A stretch of 64,000 nt of DNA from Flavobacteriales bacterium UBA720. Its GTDB lineage: Bacteria; Bacteroidota; Bacteroidia; Flavobacteriales; Weeksellaceae. The stretch covers positions 1,255-65,254 of the forward strand of contig DBLQ01000098.1 of assembly GCA_002297505.1 (NCBI GenBank), given 5' to 3'. Positions 17,152 to 25,576 of this stretch are shown here, piece by piece (the stretch's first letter is position 1; each line of letters starts with the position of its first letter). The notes under the pieces were generated by a model. It did not search any database and was not told where the DNA came from. It saw only the letters and a program-made list of their open reading frames with translations. The translations under genes were made by a program, and so were the position numbers.

Positions 17152-18075
17152 ATGATTGACGACGCGAAACCGACATCCCGAAATGCCCTGTACCGTATTT
17201 CTCAGTTGATGGGTTTTCTGCTTGGTGCCCGCTTTTTTGTAGCTATTCTGCTGCTCTTTGCACTCTACGTTTCTACTTTTTTCCTGTTTAACCGGGAAGA
17301 AAGCCTCAGGAATTTTGTTTTCGACTACAAAGTTCATTTGATCATTATCTGCTCCATCCTGAGCATATTGGCAGGCGGCATCATCAACCGTTTTTATGAC
17401 AAGGAAAAAGACCAGCTGGTGAAACCTTTCCGCTCGAGATTGCAGAACTTTCTGAAGGAGAAATATTTTCTCACCGCCTATGTGACGCTCAACGCATTGT
17501 CGCTTGGCCTGGCATTTTTCGTCTCCCACAGGGTTTTTGTGTTCTTCATTATCTATCAGTTTCTGATGTGGTTTTACAGCCATAAATTGAGCAAAATAAT
17601 GGTTCTGAACAATTTCACCTTCGTAGCTCTGACGCTTTATCCGTTTTTTGGAATGTTGATCTATTACCAGACCTTTTCGCTGAAGATTTTGTTCCTGGCA
17701 TTATTCCTTTTCCTGATGTTATTCATTATTGATGTCATCAAGGATACATTGACAAAGAATGCCGATAGAATGTTTGGATACGATACGCTCCCGAACCGCA
17801 TCGGATTTCAGAACACAAGGTCTGTACTTTTGGTGCTTTTGATTATTACCTTCTCGGTTTCAATGATTCTAAGTATCGGAATTGGATTCAGGAATATTAT
17901 GGCGTGGTATTTTTCGGCAACGGCATTGATCATTATCGGGACGATTTTTATGCTGTTCCGGAATCAAAAAAATGATAAGTTCAAATCCTTAAATCTACTG
18001 AGATTATGGATATTCTTCGGGATTCTGGCGATGTTGCTGGACGGTATTTTTCATAAATATCCGTGGCTGATCTAA
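17152..18075 (+). CDS. UbiA-like prenyltransferase family membrane protein
   Basis: 307 residues with about eight membrane helices. Both Asp-rich UbiA motifs are recognisable though diverged: NRFYDKEKD (canonical NDxxDxxxD, second position replaced by Arg) followed by KPFRSR, and DVIKDTLTKNADRMFGYDTLP. Flavobacterial relatives are often annotated as geranylgeranylglycerol-phosphate geranylgeranyltransferase, but the acceptor is not proven. The ATG at 17152 is used because the in-frame TTG at 17125 lies inside the upstream terminator. Its position 71 bp behind the mevalonate kinase suggests linked isoprenoid chemistry. Confidence 0.78.
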   Translation: MIDDAKPTSRNALYRISQLMGFLLGARFFVAILLLFALYVSTFFLFNREESLRNFVFDYKVHLIIICSILSILAGGIINRFYDKEKDQLVKPFRSRLQNFLKEKYFLTAYVTLNALSLGLAFFVSHRVFVFFIIYQFLMWFYSHKLSKIMVLNNFTFVALTLYPFFGMLIYYQTFSLKILFLALFLFLMLFIIDVIKDTLTKNADRMFGYDTLPNRIGFQNTRSVLLVLLIITFSVSMILSIGIGFRNIMAWYFSATALIIIGTIFMLFRNQKNDKFKSLNLLRLWIFFGILAMLLDGIFHKYPWLI

Positions 18076-18168
18076 GTGTTCACCAGTTTATTTATTCCAT
18101 TAATTTTTTTTAAAGTAAAAAGTTCCAGAAGACGTCTTTATCATTGTAAAACGTAAATTTTTAAAACA

Positions 18169-18408
18169 ATGAAAAAAGGAATTTTAGCCATCGCCGGCGT
18201 CGCCGTCGTCGCACTGATAGCCAGAAAAGCCCAGCAGAGAAAAGCTTTCGTTAAGCAAATCTTTGACGAGTATGATGTAAGAGAAAGAACACCATTTGGC
18301 TTTGCAGACCGGATCCGCAGTATGAGTGATGACGATTATGCTGAAATGAAAGCAAAAGTAAAATCACATTTCGGGCGCGGATGCTGTAAAACCAAAGCGG
18401 CAGTGTAG
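18169..18408 (+). CDS. Small hypothetical membrane-anchored protein
   Basis: 79 residues, not recognised. It opens with a short hydrophobic anchor (ILAIAGVAVVALIA), followed by basic helices (RKAQQRKAF) and a charged DRIRSMSDDDYAEMKAKVKSHF segment, ending in a Cys pair (GRGCCKTKAAV). It is bounded downstream by a strong terminator, so it is its own transcription unit. A second small Cys/Lys-rich gene lies 770 bp away on the other strand; no relation between them can be shown. Confidence 0.75.
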   Translation: MKKGILAIAGVAVVALIARKAQQRKAFVKQIFDEYDVRERTPFGFADRIRSMSDDDYAEMKAKVKSHFGRGCCKTKAAV

Positions 18409-18435
18409 TGCACCAACTGAATTTAATTGTTAAGA

Positions 18436-18463
18436 ACGGAAAGTCAACTTTCCGTTTTTTTTT
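18436..18463 (+). terminator. Terminator after the small membrane protein
   Basis: ACGGAAAG / CTTTCCGT with loop TCAA, followed by a nine-T run. Confidence 0.88.
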
Positions 18464-18546
18464 GTTTTTTGAAAGAGATTTTTTCGTGCGCTCATTATTG
18501 CTCGAACAATCCGATTTTTCGGGATGAAATCATTAAATTTGTTTTT

Positions 18547-19185
18547 GTGAAGGACTACTATTACTTTCTCGGAATTTCTCAGGATGCTTCGCCGGATGAC
18601 ATCAAAAAAGCTTACAGAAAGCTTTCTTTGAAATACCATCCCGATAAAAATAACAATGATGAGTTTTTCGCGCACCGCTTCCGGGAAATTCAGGAAGCCT
18701 ATGAAATGCTGACTGACCATGATCGCAGGAAGTTGTATGATCAGAATCTCGGTCAACAGCAAAGAAACGTCAAAAGCATTCTCCCGCCAAAGATCAAAAA
18801 TTTTTCAGCGAGCAAGATCCGCGCGACAGCTGGTGAGGAAATCACAGTGTACTGGAATACGTATGATGCGGATCTTGTGAAAATTGTGCCTTTCGGACTG
18901 GAAAAACCCAATGGTGAGCGCACCATTCGCATCAAAGAGTTTGATTCTCAGGGTAAATTTCAGATTCTGCTGCACGCTACCAATACCGCATTGCACAAAA
19001 CCATCGTGCAGGGCATCACGATCACGCAACTGTCAGATTCAGAGTCTGATGCAATGGACCGACAAGAGCCGGTTTTTTATCGTATTCAGAAATCCGAAAA
19101 AAAAGAAAACCAATCTAAAAGACTGGTTTCTGTGTTGATATTCCTGTTATTGGTTATGATGATCGTATGGCTGATGTTCAGCTGA
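18547..19185 (+). CDS. J-domain protein with beta-sandwich-like middle and C-terminal membrane anchor
   Basis: 212 residues from a GTG start. The J domain occupies about 3-63 (YYYFLGISQDASPDDIKKAYR, HPD at 31-33, FREIQEAYEMLTD), so it should recruit DnaK. A linker leads to a beta-rich region (about 80-165; FSASKIRATAGEEITVYWNT, GKFQILLHAT) that looks like an Ig/E-set fold. A single hydrophobic helix at the extreme C-terminus (about 190-212) would tail-anchor it with the J domain in the cytoplasm. The frame is open upstream to 18427, but that part overlaps a terminator and is not J-domain-like. Confidence 0.83.
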   Translation: MKDYYYFLGISQDASPDDIKKAYRKLSLKYHPDKNNNDEFFAHRFREIQEAYEMLTDHDRRKLYDQNLGQQQRNVKSILPPKIKNFSASKIRATAGEEITVYWNTYDADLVKIVPFGLEKPNGERTIRIKEFDSQGKFQILLHATNTALHKTIVQGITITQLSDSESDAMDRQEPVFYRIQKSEKKENQSKRLVSVLIFLLLVMMIVWLMFS

Positions 19186-19330
19186 TTTTTGCACGGCCCG
19201 GACATTTCTTGCAGCGTTTTCCTTTCTTGAATTTTTTGCAACATTTCTTCTTGTCACAATACATCATTTCTTCTTGTCTGTATGCCGGAGCCAGCGGCGC
19301 AATCTTGAAAGGTATAATCTGCTGAATCAT
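19178..19330 (-). CDS. Small Cys/Lys-rich protein (50 residues)
   Basis: A minus-strand frame with ATG at 19328-19330 and TGA at 19178-19180 encodes 50 residues. The second half is strikingly basic and Cys-rich (MMYCDKKKCCKKFKKGKRC, then KKCP), with five cysteines within about 19 residues, suggesting metal or nucleic-acid binding. Its 3' end overlaps the tail of the convergent J-domain gene by 8 bp. It is supported by an excellent promoter: TTTG-N19-TATATTTG ending 5 nt before the ATG. No function is recognised, but composition and promoter both favour a real gene. Confidence 0.72.
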   Translation of the reverse strand: MIQQIIPFKIAPLAPAYRQEEMMYCDKKKCCKKFKKGKRCKKCPGRAKIS

Positions 19331-19335
19331 AGATG

Positions 19336-19366
19336 CAAATATAAATTAATATAGAATAATTACAAA
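19336..19366 (-). promoter_or_regulatory. -33/-7 promoter of the small Cys/Lys-rich gene
   Basis: On the minus strand, TTTG (19363-19366), 19 nt, TATATTTG (19336-19343), then 5 nt to the ATG. This matches the Bacteroidetes consensus in both boxes and in spacing, and predicts a very short or absent leader. Confidence 0.72.
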
Positions 19367-19416
19367 TTAAATTTTGAAAATTATCAATTTATACTCAGAA
19401 TAACCGCAATCGCTTT

Positions 19417-20085
19417 CTATTTCAGATATGGCGCCATGACCTGGGCCCACAGTCTGTAGCCTTCCGGTTTCATGTGCAGCATATCCTCCTTAAAAATGTC
19501 CGTTCTCACGCGCCCGTCTGCATCGTTCATCACTGGGGTAATGTCAATGAAAGTTGCTTTCTTCTGGGTTTTCAAATAATTGGAAATGAGTTCGTTCAGC
19601 TCTTTCATCTCAGGCCAGAATTTTTCACGGCTTGGAGAATATTTAACTGAAACGTATGCCACCGGAACCTTCGGATATTTCTGACGGATCTTTCCGAAAA
19701 AGGTCTTGAACCTTTCAAGCACTTCTGCTGGTGTCGGATTGTCTGTGGAGATGTCATTTTCTCCGCAATAGATTACAATCTGTCGCGGATGATAAGGATT
19801 CAGCAAATCATCGGCATAACGGTTCAGATCCAGAAGTCGTGAGCCTCCGAAACCACGGTTCACAATTGTTTTGCCGGGAAAATAATCGTTGACATCCGTC
19901 CAGTATGTGAAGGAGGAACTTCCCAAAAACAAAATAGGCTTTTTGGGGATGCCATTAGTCTTGTCCAATTTTTTAAATTCCTGAATCTCCTTCCAAAATG
20001 GTTTTTCCTGCGAAAAGAATAGGAGAGAGCTGAGGATCAAGGTTACGAAGATCAATTTAGCCAGGATCGGTTTGTAATATTTCAT
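19417..20085 (-). CDS. Exported SGNH/GDSL-family hydrolase
   Basis: 222 residues with a signal peptide (ending near FFSQ), then a GDSL-like esterase domain. Block I is ILFLGSSSFTYW (nucleophile Ser about 57), block II has the oxyanion Gly in NRGFGGSRLLD, block III is YCGENDI with the Asn, and block V is DMLHMKPEGY with the catalytic Asp and His. It resembles the acetylhydrolase-like branch acting on lipids or acylated glycans. Its promoter region also holds the terminator of the gene upstream of it on this strand. Confidence 0.88.
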   Translation of the reverse strand: MKYYKPILAKLIFVTLILSSLLFFSQEKPFWKEIQEFKKLDKTNGIPKKPILFLGSSSFTYWTDVNDYFPGKTIVNRGFGGSRLLDLNRYADDLLNPYHPRQIVIYCGENDISTDNPTPAEVLERFKTFFGKIRQKYPKVPVAYVSVKYSPSREKFWPEMKELNELISNYLKTQKKATFIDITPVMNDADGRVRTDIFKEDMLHMKPEGYRLWAQVMAPYLK

Positions 20086-20110
20086 TTAATTTTTTTTGAA
20101 GTTTCAAGAT

Positions 20111-20141
20111 AAAAAAAATCAGCTGCCACAGCAACTGATTT
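20111..20141 (-). terminator. Terminator of the first endonuclease I gene
   Basis: Minus-strand stem AAATCAG / CTGATTT (20135-20141, 20116-20122), extended by partial pairing around a GCTGTGGC-like loop and followed by a T-run. Confidence 0.75.
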
Positions 20142-20168
20142 CTAATTTTTAGGATTTGTTTAAGAGAA

Positions 20169-21230
20169 TTAGTCCACGATGAACTTCGTGTTCAGTTCTC
20201 CGGTTTTCAGAATGTAAACCCCTTTCGGAAGATTCTTCAGAGTGATGGTATTCCCACTCTGGAAAGGATTTTCAATGGTCTGAACATTTTGTCCTACCGT
20301 ATTATAGATGAAGGCCTTTGTGAATTGCTTCAGATCCTTATTTCCTGTTACTGTAATGGTATTGCCTTTTACAGGATTCGGAGCAATCTGCAGATTTTTG
20401 GAGAACGAAGCATCATCCACAGCCAGCACAGTTCCCCAGATCTGAGCGATATATTCCGGATGATCGATGTATGGATTTCTGTTGCCCTGATAATTGTACA
20501 CAGCATTATTTCTGTCGATTTCTTTTTGTGAAACCGGATCCTGCTGATGCCATTTCAAAAGCATAGACAGAAAAGGCTCTGCAAATACTTTAAAAGAAGT
20601 TCCATCGTACATATCATAATGGAAGTTGGTGATCTGTGACTGGTATCTGGTCGCAAAATAGAAATAAATCCTTGCAATATCACCTTTGAACTCATTGATC
20701 GGCTCAAAAACAGTTCCTGAATAACCATTCAGGCTGCTGCTGCCCAATTTGGATCCGTTTTTAGAAGTCCAGCTTGCAGTCGCCACCTCGCCATAAGGCC
20801 AGTTGCTTCTTTTTCCATTGACATAGCCGTCTGTTGGCAAAAGATGTTGATAATCATTATGCATTGGCGTTGCATCATCAAAAGTAGATTTCGGAATCGT
20901 GTGCTCACGGTTATAGCAAGCGCCTTCGCCACTGTAGTTGCCACACTGATTGGTGACGATTTTGTAATTGTAAGGATCTGCGCCGGTAGGATTTTCGGAG
21001 TAAATATCCAAAACAGAATTGTCATTCTCATAATACTTGTCCCGATCCGCAGTAGCAAAAACTCCCCAGTTATAACCACGATCCTGATGACCTTGTGTCA
21101 CAATCTGGCTGAGCTTAGTTTTGAGTGCCTGACTGCTGAGACCGCTGGTTCCATCATAGTAACCTGTAGGGATCTGAGCAGTTGCAAAACCCGCGATACC
21201 TACCAATAAAGTAAAAATACTCTTTTTCAT
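20169..21230 (-). CDS. Secreted endonuclease I family nuclease with T9SS sorting domain (copy 1)
   Basis: 353 residues: signal peptide (to about residue 18), endonuclease I domain, and T9SS type A sorting domain (IAPNPVKGN ... GVYILKTGELNTKFIVD). Catalytic-region motifs are CYNREHTIPKS with the conserved His, HLLPTDGYVNGKRSNWPYG, and DPVSQKEIDRNNAVYNYQGNRNP. It should degrade extracellular DNA or RNA for nutrients. It is one of three tandem paralogues, each with its own terminator. A CAAAGGTA element (minus-strand TACCTTTG) lies at 21251-21258. Confidence 0.9.
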   Translation of the reverse strand: MKKSIFTLLVGIAGFATAQIPTGYYDGTSGLSSQALKTKLSQIVTQGHQDRGYNWGVFATADRDKYYENDNSVLDIYSENPTGADPYNYKIVTNQCGNYSGEGACYNREHTIPKSTFDDATPMHNDYQHLLPTDGYVNGKRSNWPYGEVATASWTSKNGSKLGSSSLNGYSGTVFEPINEFKGDIARIYFYFATRYQSQITNFHYDMYDGTSFKVFAEPFLSMLLKWHQQDPVSQKEIDRNNAVYNYQGNRNPYIDHPEYIAQIWGTVLAVDDASFSKNLQIAPNPVKGNTITVTGNKDLKQFTKAFIYNTVGQNVQTIENPFQSGNTITLKNLPKGVYILKTGELNTKFIVD

Positions 21231-21320
21231 TCATAAAAAAATTAGGATTGCAAAGGTATCGATTTAATAACAATTACGGTTTTCCATAATGTTAAATAAA
21301 CAAAAGATTGATAATCACTA

Positions 21321-21351
21321 AAAAAAGCAGGAAAATAATTCCTGCTTTTTT
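21321..21351 (-). terminator. Terminator of the second endonuclease I gene
   Basis: AAAAAAGCAGG / CCTGCTTTTT (21321-21331, 21341-21350) with a 9-nt loop. It is nearly symmetrical, and the minus-strand T-run lies at 21321-21326. Confidence 0.85.
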
Positions 21352-21376
21352 TATAATTTGAAGTGTGTGATCTGGA

Positions 21377-22519
21377 TTACTCGACAATGAATTTTGTGTT
21401 CAGCTCGCCAGTCTTCAGAATATAGATGCCCTTCGGCAGATTCTTCAGGGTGATGGTGTTTCCGGACTGGAACGGATTATCAATGGTCTGAACATTCTGC
21501 CCGACGAGATTATAGATAAATGCTTTTGGAAACTGTTTCAAGTCCTTATTGCCCGTTACTGTAATCACGTTACCTCTCACAGGGTTGGGAGCAATTTGCA
21601 GATTTTTGGAAAAAGAAGCATCGTCTATGCTTAGAGCCGGACCCCAGATCGATGTGATCCATTCGGGATGATCAATAAAAGGGTTTCTGTTACCCTGATA
21701 GACATAGACTGCGTTGTTACGGTCAATCTCCTTTTGAGAAACAGGATCCTGCGCAGACCATCTCAGGAGCATATTGATGTACCAGCTTTGAAAGCCCGGA
21801 AACTTAGTGCCGTCAAACGGGTTTCCTGTGACATTGAGATTATAAAAATCGTTGAGTTGATTTTCATAGCGCGTTATGAAATACAGATGCATCCTTGCCA
21901 TATCGCCCTTGAACTCATTAATCGGTTCGAAAACGGTTCCGAAAAATCCATCGACTTTGCTGGAGCCGATTTTAGTTCCGTTCAGAAAAGTCTGGGATGC
22001 TGTGCCCACCTCGCCGTAATTAAGATTTCCTCTTTTAGAATTAACAAAATAATCTGTTGGGATTACAAAGTTGGCATCGTTAGCCATTGGGACCGCAGAC
22101 TGGCCGCCAAAGAACGATTTGGGTAAAGAGTGCTCCCTGTTGTAGCAAAATCCCTCGTTGTTCTGATTGGTGCTGCCACACTGATTGCCACCCGCACTTA
22201 CCTGACCATATTTAAACTCATAAGGATCATTGCTTACACCCGGAACAGGATTTGCCGCAGGATTTTCGGAATACATATCCAGGATGGTATTATCCTTTTC
22301 ATAATAAATGTCCCGGTCGGTAGTTTGATACGCTTTCCACAGACCCGTACTTCCCGAACCGTAACCCATATCCCGATGACCGTTCGTAATGATGGTGCTG
22401 AGTTTGGTTTTAAGCGCACTGCCAGTGAGGCCTGCCGTGCCATCGTAGTATCCGGTAGGAACTTGAGCCGTTGCAACTCCGAACATACCGGCAAGTAGAA
22501 TTAAGAAATTTTTTTTCAT
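21377..22519 (-). CDS. Secreted endonuclease I family nuclease with T9SS sorting domain (copy 2)
   Basis: 380 residues, the longest of the three paralogues because of insertions before the active site (ENPAANPVPGVSNDPYEF) and in the region NLNVTGNPFDGTKFPGF. Same order: signal peptide, nuclease domain with CYNREHSLPKSFFGG and the VIPTDYFVNSKRGN loop, then the T9SS domain. In the second half of the nuclease motif, KRGN replaces the KRSN of copy 1. The sorting domain is almost identical to those of the neighbours, more so than the catalytic domain. Confidence 0.9.
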   Translation of the reverse strand: MKKNFLILLAGMFGVATAQVPTGYYDGTAGLTGSALKTKLSTIITNGHRDMGYGSGSTGLWKAYQTTDRDIYYEKDNTILDMYSENPAANPVPGVSNDPYEFKYGQVSAGGNQCGSTNQNNEGFCYNREHSLPKSFFGGQSAVPMANDANFVIPTDYFVNSKRGNLNYGEVGTASQTFLNGTKIGSSKVDGFFGTVFEPINEFKGDMARMHLYFITRYENQLNDFYNLNVTGNPFDGTKFPGFQSWYINMLLRWSAQDPVSQKEIDRNNAVYVYQGNRNPFIDHPEWITSIWGPALSIDDASFSKNLQIAPNPVRGNVITVTGNKDLKQFPKAFIYNLVGQNVQTIDNPFQSGNTITLKNLPKGIYILKTGELNTKFIVE

Positions 22520-22618
22520 TTCAAAGAAAATTAGGATTGTAAAGTTATCAAATAAATAATGCGGTCAATTCCCTGTAATGTTAAAATATCTATAAAATCA
22601 ACTGATAATCAACAAACA

Positions 22619-22638
22619 AGCAGGATGATAATCCTGCT
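22619..22638 (-). terminator. Probable terminator of the third endonuclease I gene
   Basis: Perfect 8-bp hairpin AGCAGGAT / ATCCTGCT with loop GATA. The T-tract on the minus strand is weak (TGTTTGTTG). Confidence 0.6.
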
Positions 22639-22667
22639 CGCTTTAGAAAAAATAGTTAGAGTTGATA

Positions 22668-23744
22668 TTAGTCTACGATAAATTTAGTGTTGAGTTCACC
22701 CGTTTTCAGGATATAAACACCTTTTGGCAGATTTTTAAGCGTAATCGTGTTTCCGGACTGGAAAGGATTATCGATGGTCTGCACGTTTTGTCCCACCATG
22801 TTGTAGATGAAAACTTTTGAAAACTTCTTCAGATCTTTATCACCTGTAACGGTGATCACATTACCCTTCACCGGATTTGGAGCAATGCTGAGATTTTTTG
22901 AAAATGAGGCGTCATCTACTCCCAGAGCGGCAGGTCCCCAGATGGAAGTCACCCATTCCGGATGATCTACAAAAGGATTTCTATTTTTCTGATGCGCATA
23001 AGCTGCATTGTTTCTGGCGATTTCTCTCTCGGAAACAGGATCTTGCTGATGCCATTGCAAGAGCAGATTCAGTTCCCAGGTCTGTAATCCCTGGCTTGGA
23101 TTGGAAGGATTAAGAATGTTACCGCTAGAGAAGCCGGAAAGTTGGGATTGATATCTGGTTACAAAATACAACAGGCATCGTGCCACATCACCTTTGAATT
23201 CATTAATTGGTTCGAAGACCGTTCCGGAATAGCCTCCGGTTGTATTAGGTCCTAATTTGGAGCCGTTTTTGGACGTCCACGTCGGATTATTAACTTTTCC
23301 GTATGGATAATTACTTCTCATTCCATTCACCTTTCCGTCAGTCGGAAGGATGTGAAGCAGATCTGAAACCATCGGACTCTTGCTTCCAAATAGACTTTGT
23401 GGTACAGTATGTTCTCTGTTATAGCAATCGCCTTCGTTGCTGTAATTACCACATTTTTTCTGACCGTGGACGTATTTGTAAGGATCCGGTCCTGTGGGAT
23501 TTTCTGAGTAAATGTCCAGCACGGAACCATCATTCTCGTACCACTTATCAGTGTCAGAATTCGGATAAGCATCATAAAGCGCATCATAACTCTTAGTCTG
23601 ATAACCGGCCGAAATGATTTCGGAAAGTTTCGTTTTCAAAGCAGTACCAGACAGTCCTGAAGTCTGGCTGTAGTAGCCTGTAGGTTCCTGCGCCTGAGCC
23701 AGGCTGAACATACCTGCAAAAAGGATAAAAATACTTTTTTTCAT
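22668..23744 (-). CDS. Secreted endonuclease I family nuclease with T9SS sorting domain (copy 3)
   Basis: 358 residues: signal peptide ending AQAQ, nuclease domain with CYNREHTVPQSLFGS and HILPTDGKVNGMRSNYPYG, then the T9SS domain (IAPNPVKGN ... ILKTGELNTKFIVD). It is probably the first of three tandem duplicates. DNase activity and secretion are inferred from the family and sorting domain. Differences from copies 1 and 2 concentrate in the substrate-facing loops, so the three may differ in substrate or regulation. Confidence 0.9.
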   Translation of the reverse strand: MKKSIFILFAGMFSLAQAQEPTGYYSQTSGLSGTALKTKLSEIISAGYQTKSYDALYDAYPNSDTDKWYENDGSVLDIYSENPTGPDPYKYVHGQKKCGNYSNEGDCYNREHTVPQSLFGSKSPMVSDLLHILPTDGKVNGMRSNYPYGKVNNPTWTSKNGSKLGPNTTGGYSGTVFEPINEFKGDVARCLLYFVTRYQSQLSGFSSGNILNPSNPSQGLQTWELNLLLQWHQQDPVSEREIARNNAAYAHQKNRNPFVDHPEWVTSIWGPAALGVDDASFSKNLSIAPNPVKGNVITVTGDKDLKKFSKVFIYNMVGQNVQTIDNPFQSGNTITLKNLPKGVYILKTGELNTKFIVD

Positions 23745-23959
23745 TTCATAAAATTAAGGGGCGGTAAAGGTAAATAATATTCAAATCAAATTATTTAAAA
23801 AATTATTAACAGGGTAGCTTATATCCTTAATAAAAAGATAAAATCTTTATGAATGAAATAATAGGGAAAGATTATTGATGAAAATATGAAAAAAGCAGAT
23901 ACTAATTACTGAAATTTTCGAGATTTTTTTTTGCTTAAGCTGAGTCAGATGGATCCGTT

Positions 23960-25162
23960 CTAGTTATCGGTAAGATATCTCTTATTGACCTTGGAAAAAA
24001 GAATGGAAATTGTAACCCCGAAAAATAGAGCAGTAGCCGTTACGATAAAATAGTTGATCCAATCGATTTTTACCGGAAAAGCAAGACTCTCACTGGCCAT
24101 AATCAGTCCTGTGCGGATCTGCAGATAGCAAACAGCTGAACCTATGACCAGCCCGCATACGATACCCGCCAGAACGATCAGCAGTCCAGTGAAAAAATAA
24201 ATCAAGCGGAGATTAGATTTATTAAAGCCCAGCGCCACCAGCGATCTTGCCTGTTCTTTCTTATCAAGCTGGAGTATCGTGATGGCTCCCGCCAGATTAA
24301 ATGTTGTGATAAAAATGACAAGACCAAAGATCAGGTAGATCATCAGCTTTTCCGTGTTGATCATTTTCCAGAATGCAGCGTTCTCCTCAGATTTGGTATT
24401 GACACTGATTTTGGAGCCAAGTCTGTTCTGAAGATCCGCCTTAACGCGCTCTGCAGACAAGGGATCTTTCAGCTTGATAACAATCTGATAGCAAGCGGAT
24501 TTTGACAATCCTAAAAGCTCCTGCGTAAGTTCTATAGGCGCAATAATATAGTTGTCCAGCTGCTCATTGCCCGGAAACAGACCGGTGACATAGATATCTT
24601 TTTTATTAAAAATGTCTGTTTCCTGCTGAATGATTCCTTTGCCAGGTTTTGGCATCAGCACCGTCGCAAAGTCTTCACTGGAATTGACAGGTAGCGAAAG
24701 CCGGCTGTCCAGACCATTTTCCATGATCACTTCATTGCTGTACTTGAAATCCGGATATTTGCCGTAAAAAAGTTTCTCATTGATCGGATTCACTGTCGTG
24801 TAAGCCGAATCTACGCCGCGCAGATAAGCAATCTCGCCATTGTCGCCATAGCTGAGATATACTTTTTCCTCAATCATTTTAGAAAAATGCTGAACGTCCT
24901 GGTCTGTTTTGAGGACGTTACTGATTTTTGAAATGTCAGGAAGCGTTTTACCGGTTTTAGATTTGATGGTGAGATCCGCATGAAGATTTGCGATCATCTC
25001 TTTATTAATATCCTCCAGTCCCGAAAAAACAGAAATGATGATAAACATCGCAGCCACCGCAGCTACCATGGCAAATGCCGCCAGCCAGGTGATGAAAGTT
25101 ACCGCCGTACTTCCTTTTTTGGAAATCAGGTAACGCGATGCTATGTAAAAGGCGTTTTTCAA
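23960..25162 (-). CDS. FtsX/LolC-E-like ABC transporter permease
   Basis: 400-residue inner-membrane permease. The N-terminus FYIASRYLISKKGSTAVTFITWLA with a first helix, a large periplasmic domain (about 50-270), and three C-terminal helices (QARSLVALGFNKSNLRLIYFFTG loop in between) follow the MacB/FtsX-type plan used by LolC and LolE to extract lipoproteins. No ATPase gene is adjacent. It starts 3 bp after rbfA stops, with a TTG start codon at 25160-25162, so it is likely coupled to rbfA translation; the order rbfA-permease is common in flavobacteria. Confidence 0.86.
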   Translation of the reverse strand: MKNAFYIASRYLISKKGSTAVTFITWLAAFAMVAAVAAMFIIISVFSGLEDINKEMIANLHADLTIKSKTGKTLPDISKISNVLKTDQDVQHFSKMIEEKVYLSYGDNGEIAYLRGVDSAYTTVNPINEKLFYGKYPDFKYSNEVIMENGLDSRLSLPVNSSEDFATVLMPKPGKGIIQQETDIFNKKDIYVTGLFPGNEQLDNYIIAPIELTQELLGLSKSACYQIVIKLKDPLSAERVKADLQNRLGSKISVNTKSEENAAFWKMINTEKLMIYLIFGLVIFITTFNLAGAITILQLDKKEQARSLVALGFNKSNLRLIYFFTGLLIVLAGIVCGLVIGSAVCYLQIRTGLIMASESLAFPVKIDWINYFIVTATALFFGVTISILFSKVNKRYLTDN

Positions 25163-25165
25163 GAG

Positions 25166-25525
25166 TTACAGAATCGGATTGTCGCCTTCGCCTTTCAGTT
25201 CTTTTTCAATGCGCTCCACATCGTCCAGGCTGGTGTCCAGGTAGAAAGCCAGCTGTGGAATGATGCGTACCTGTTTAGACATTTTTTGCCCGATGTAATT
25301 TCTGTAGTAGGAATTATTTTCATTGATTTCCTTCATAATTGCAGCGCGGAAATCTGCCGGAAAAATGCTGAGATAGATTTTGGCAATTCCCAGATCTGCG
25401 GTCACTTTGACGTCAGAAACCGTGACCATAAAACTCTGCTTGCTTTCCGATGACTGCTTGCGGAAGATTTCGGCCATATCTTCCTGTATAATTTGTGCTA
25501 CTTTTCGTTGTCTGTTGCTTTCCAT
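25166..25525 (-). CDS. rbfA: Ribosome-binding factor A
   Basis: 119 residues. The KH-like RbfA fold is recognised from RQRKVAQIIQEDMAEIF at the N-terminus, the MVTVSDVKVTADLGIAKIYLSIF core and the RIIPQLAFYLDTSLDDVERIE region. It matures the 30S subunit at the 5' end of 16S rRNA. It leads an operon with the FtsX-type permease. A minus-strand TAAATTTG element (25532-25539) ends only 6 nt before the ATG. Confidence 0.95.
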   Translation of the reverse strand: MESNRQRKVAQIIQEDMAEIFRKQSSESKQSFMVTVSDVKVTADLGIAKIYLSIFPADFRAAIMKEINENNSYYRNYIGQKMSKQVRIIPQLAFYLDTSLDDVERIEKELKGEGDNPIL

Positions 25526-25531
25526 AAGTCT

Positions 25532-25539
25532 GCAAATTT
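25532..25539 (-). promoter_or_regulatory. -7 element of rbfA (TAAATTTG on minus strand)
   Basis: Ends 6 nt before the rbfA ATG, which would give a transcript with almost no leader. No clear -33 box is present. Confidence 0.5.
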
Positions 25540-25576
25540 AGTGTTTTTGTTTGGATTGATAAAAGGCACCTTCAGC

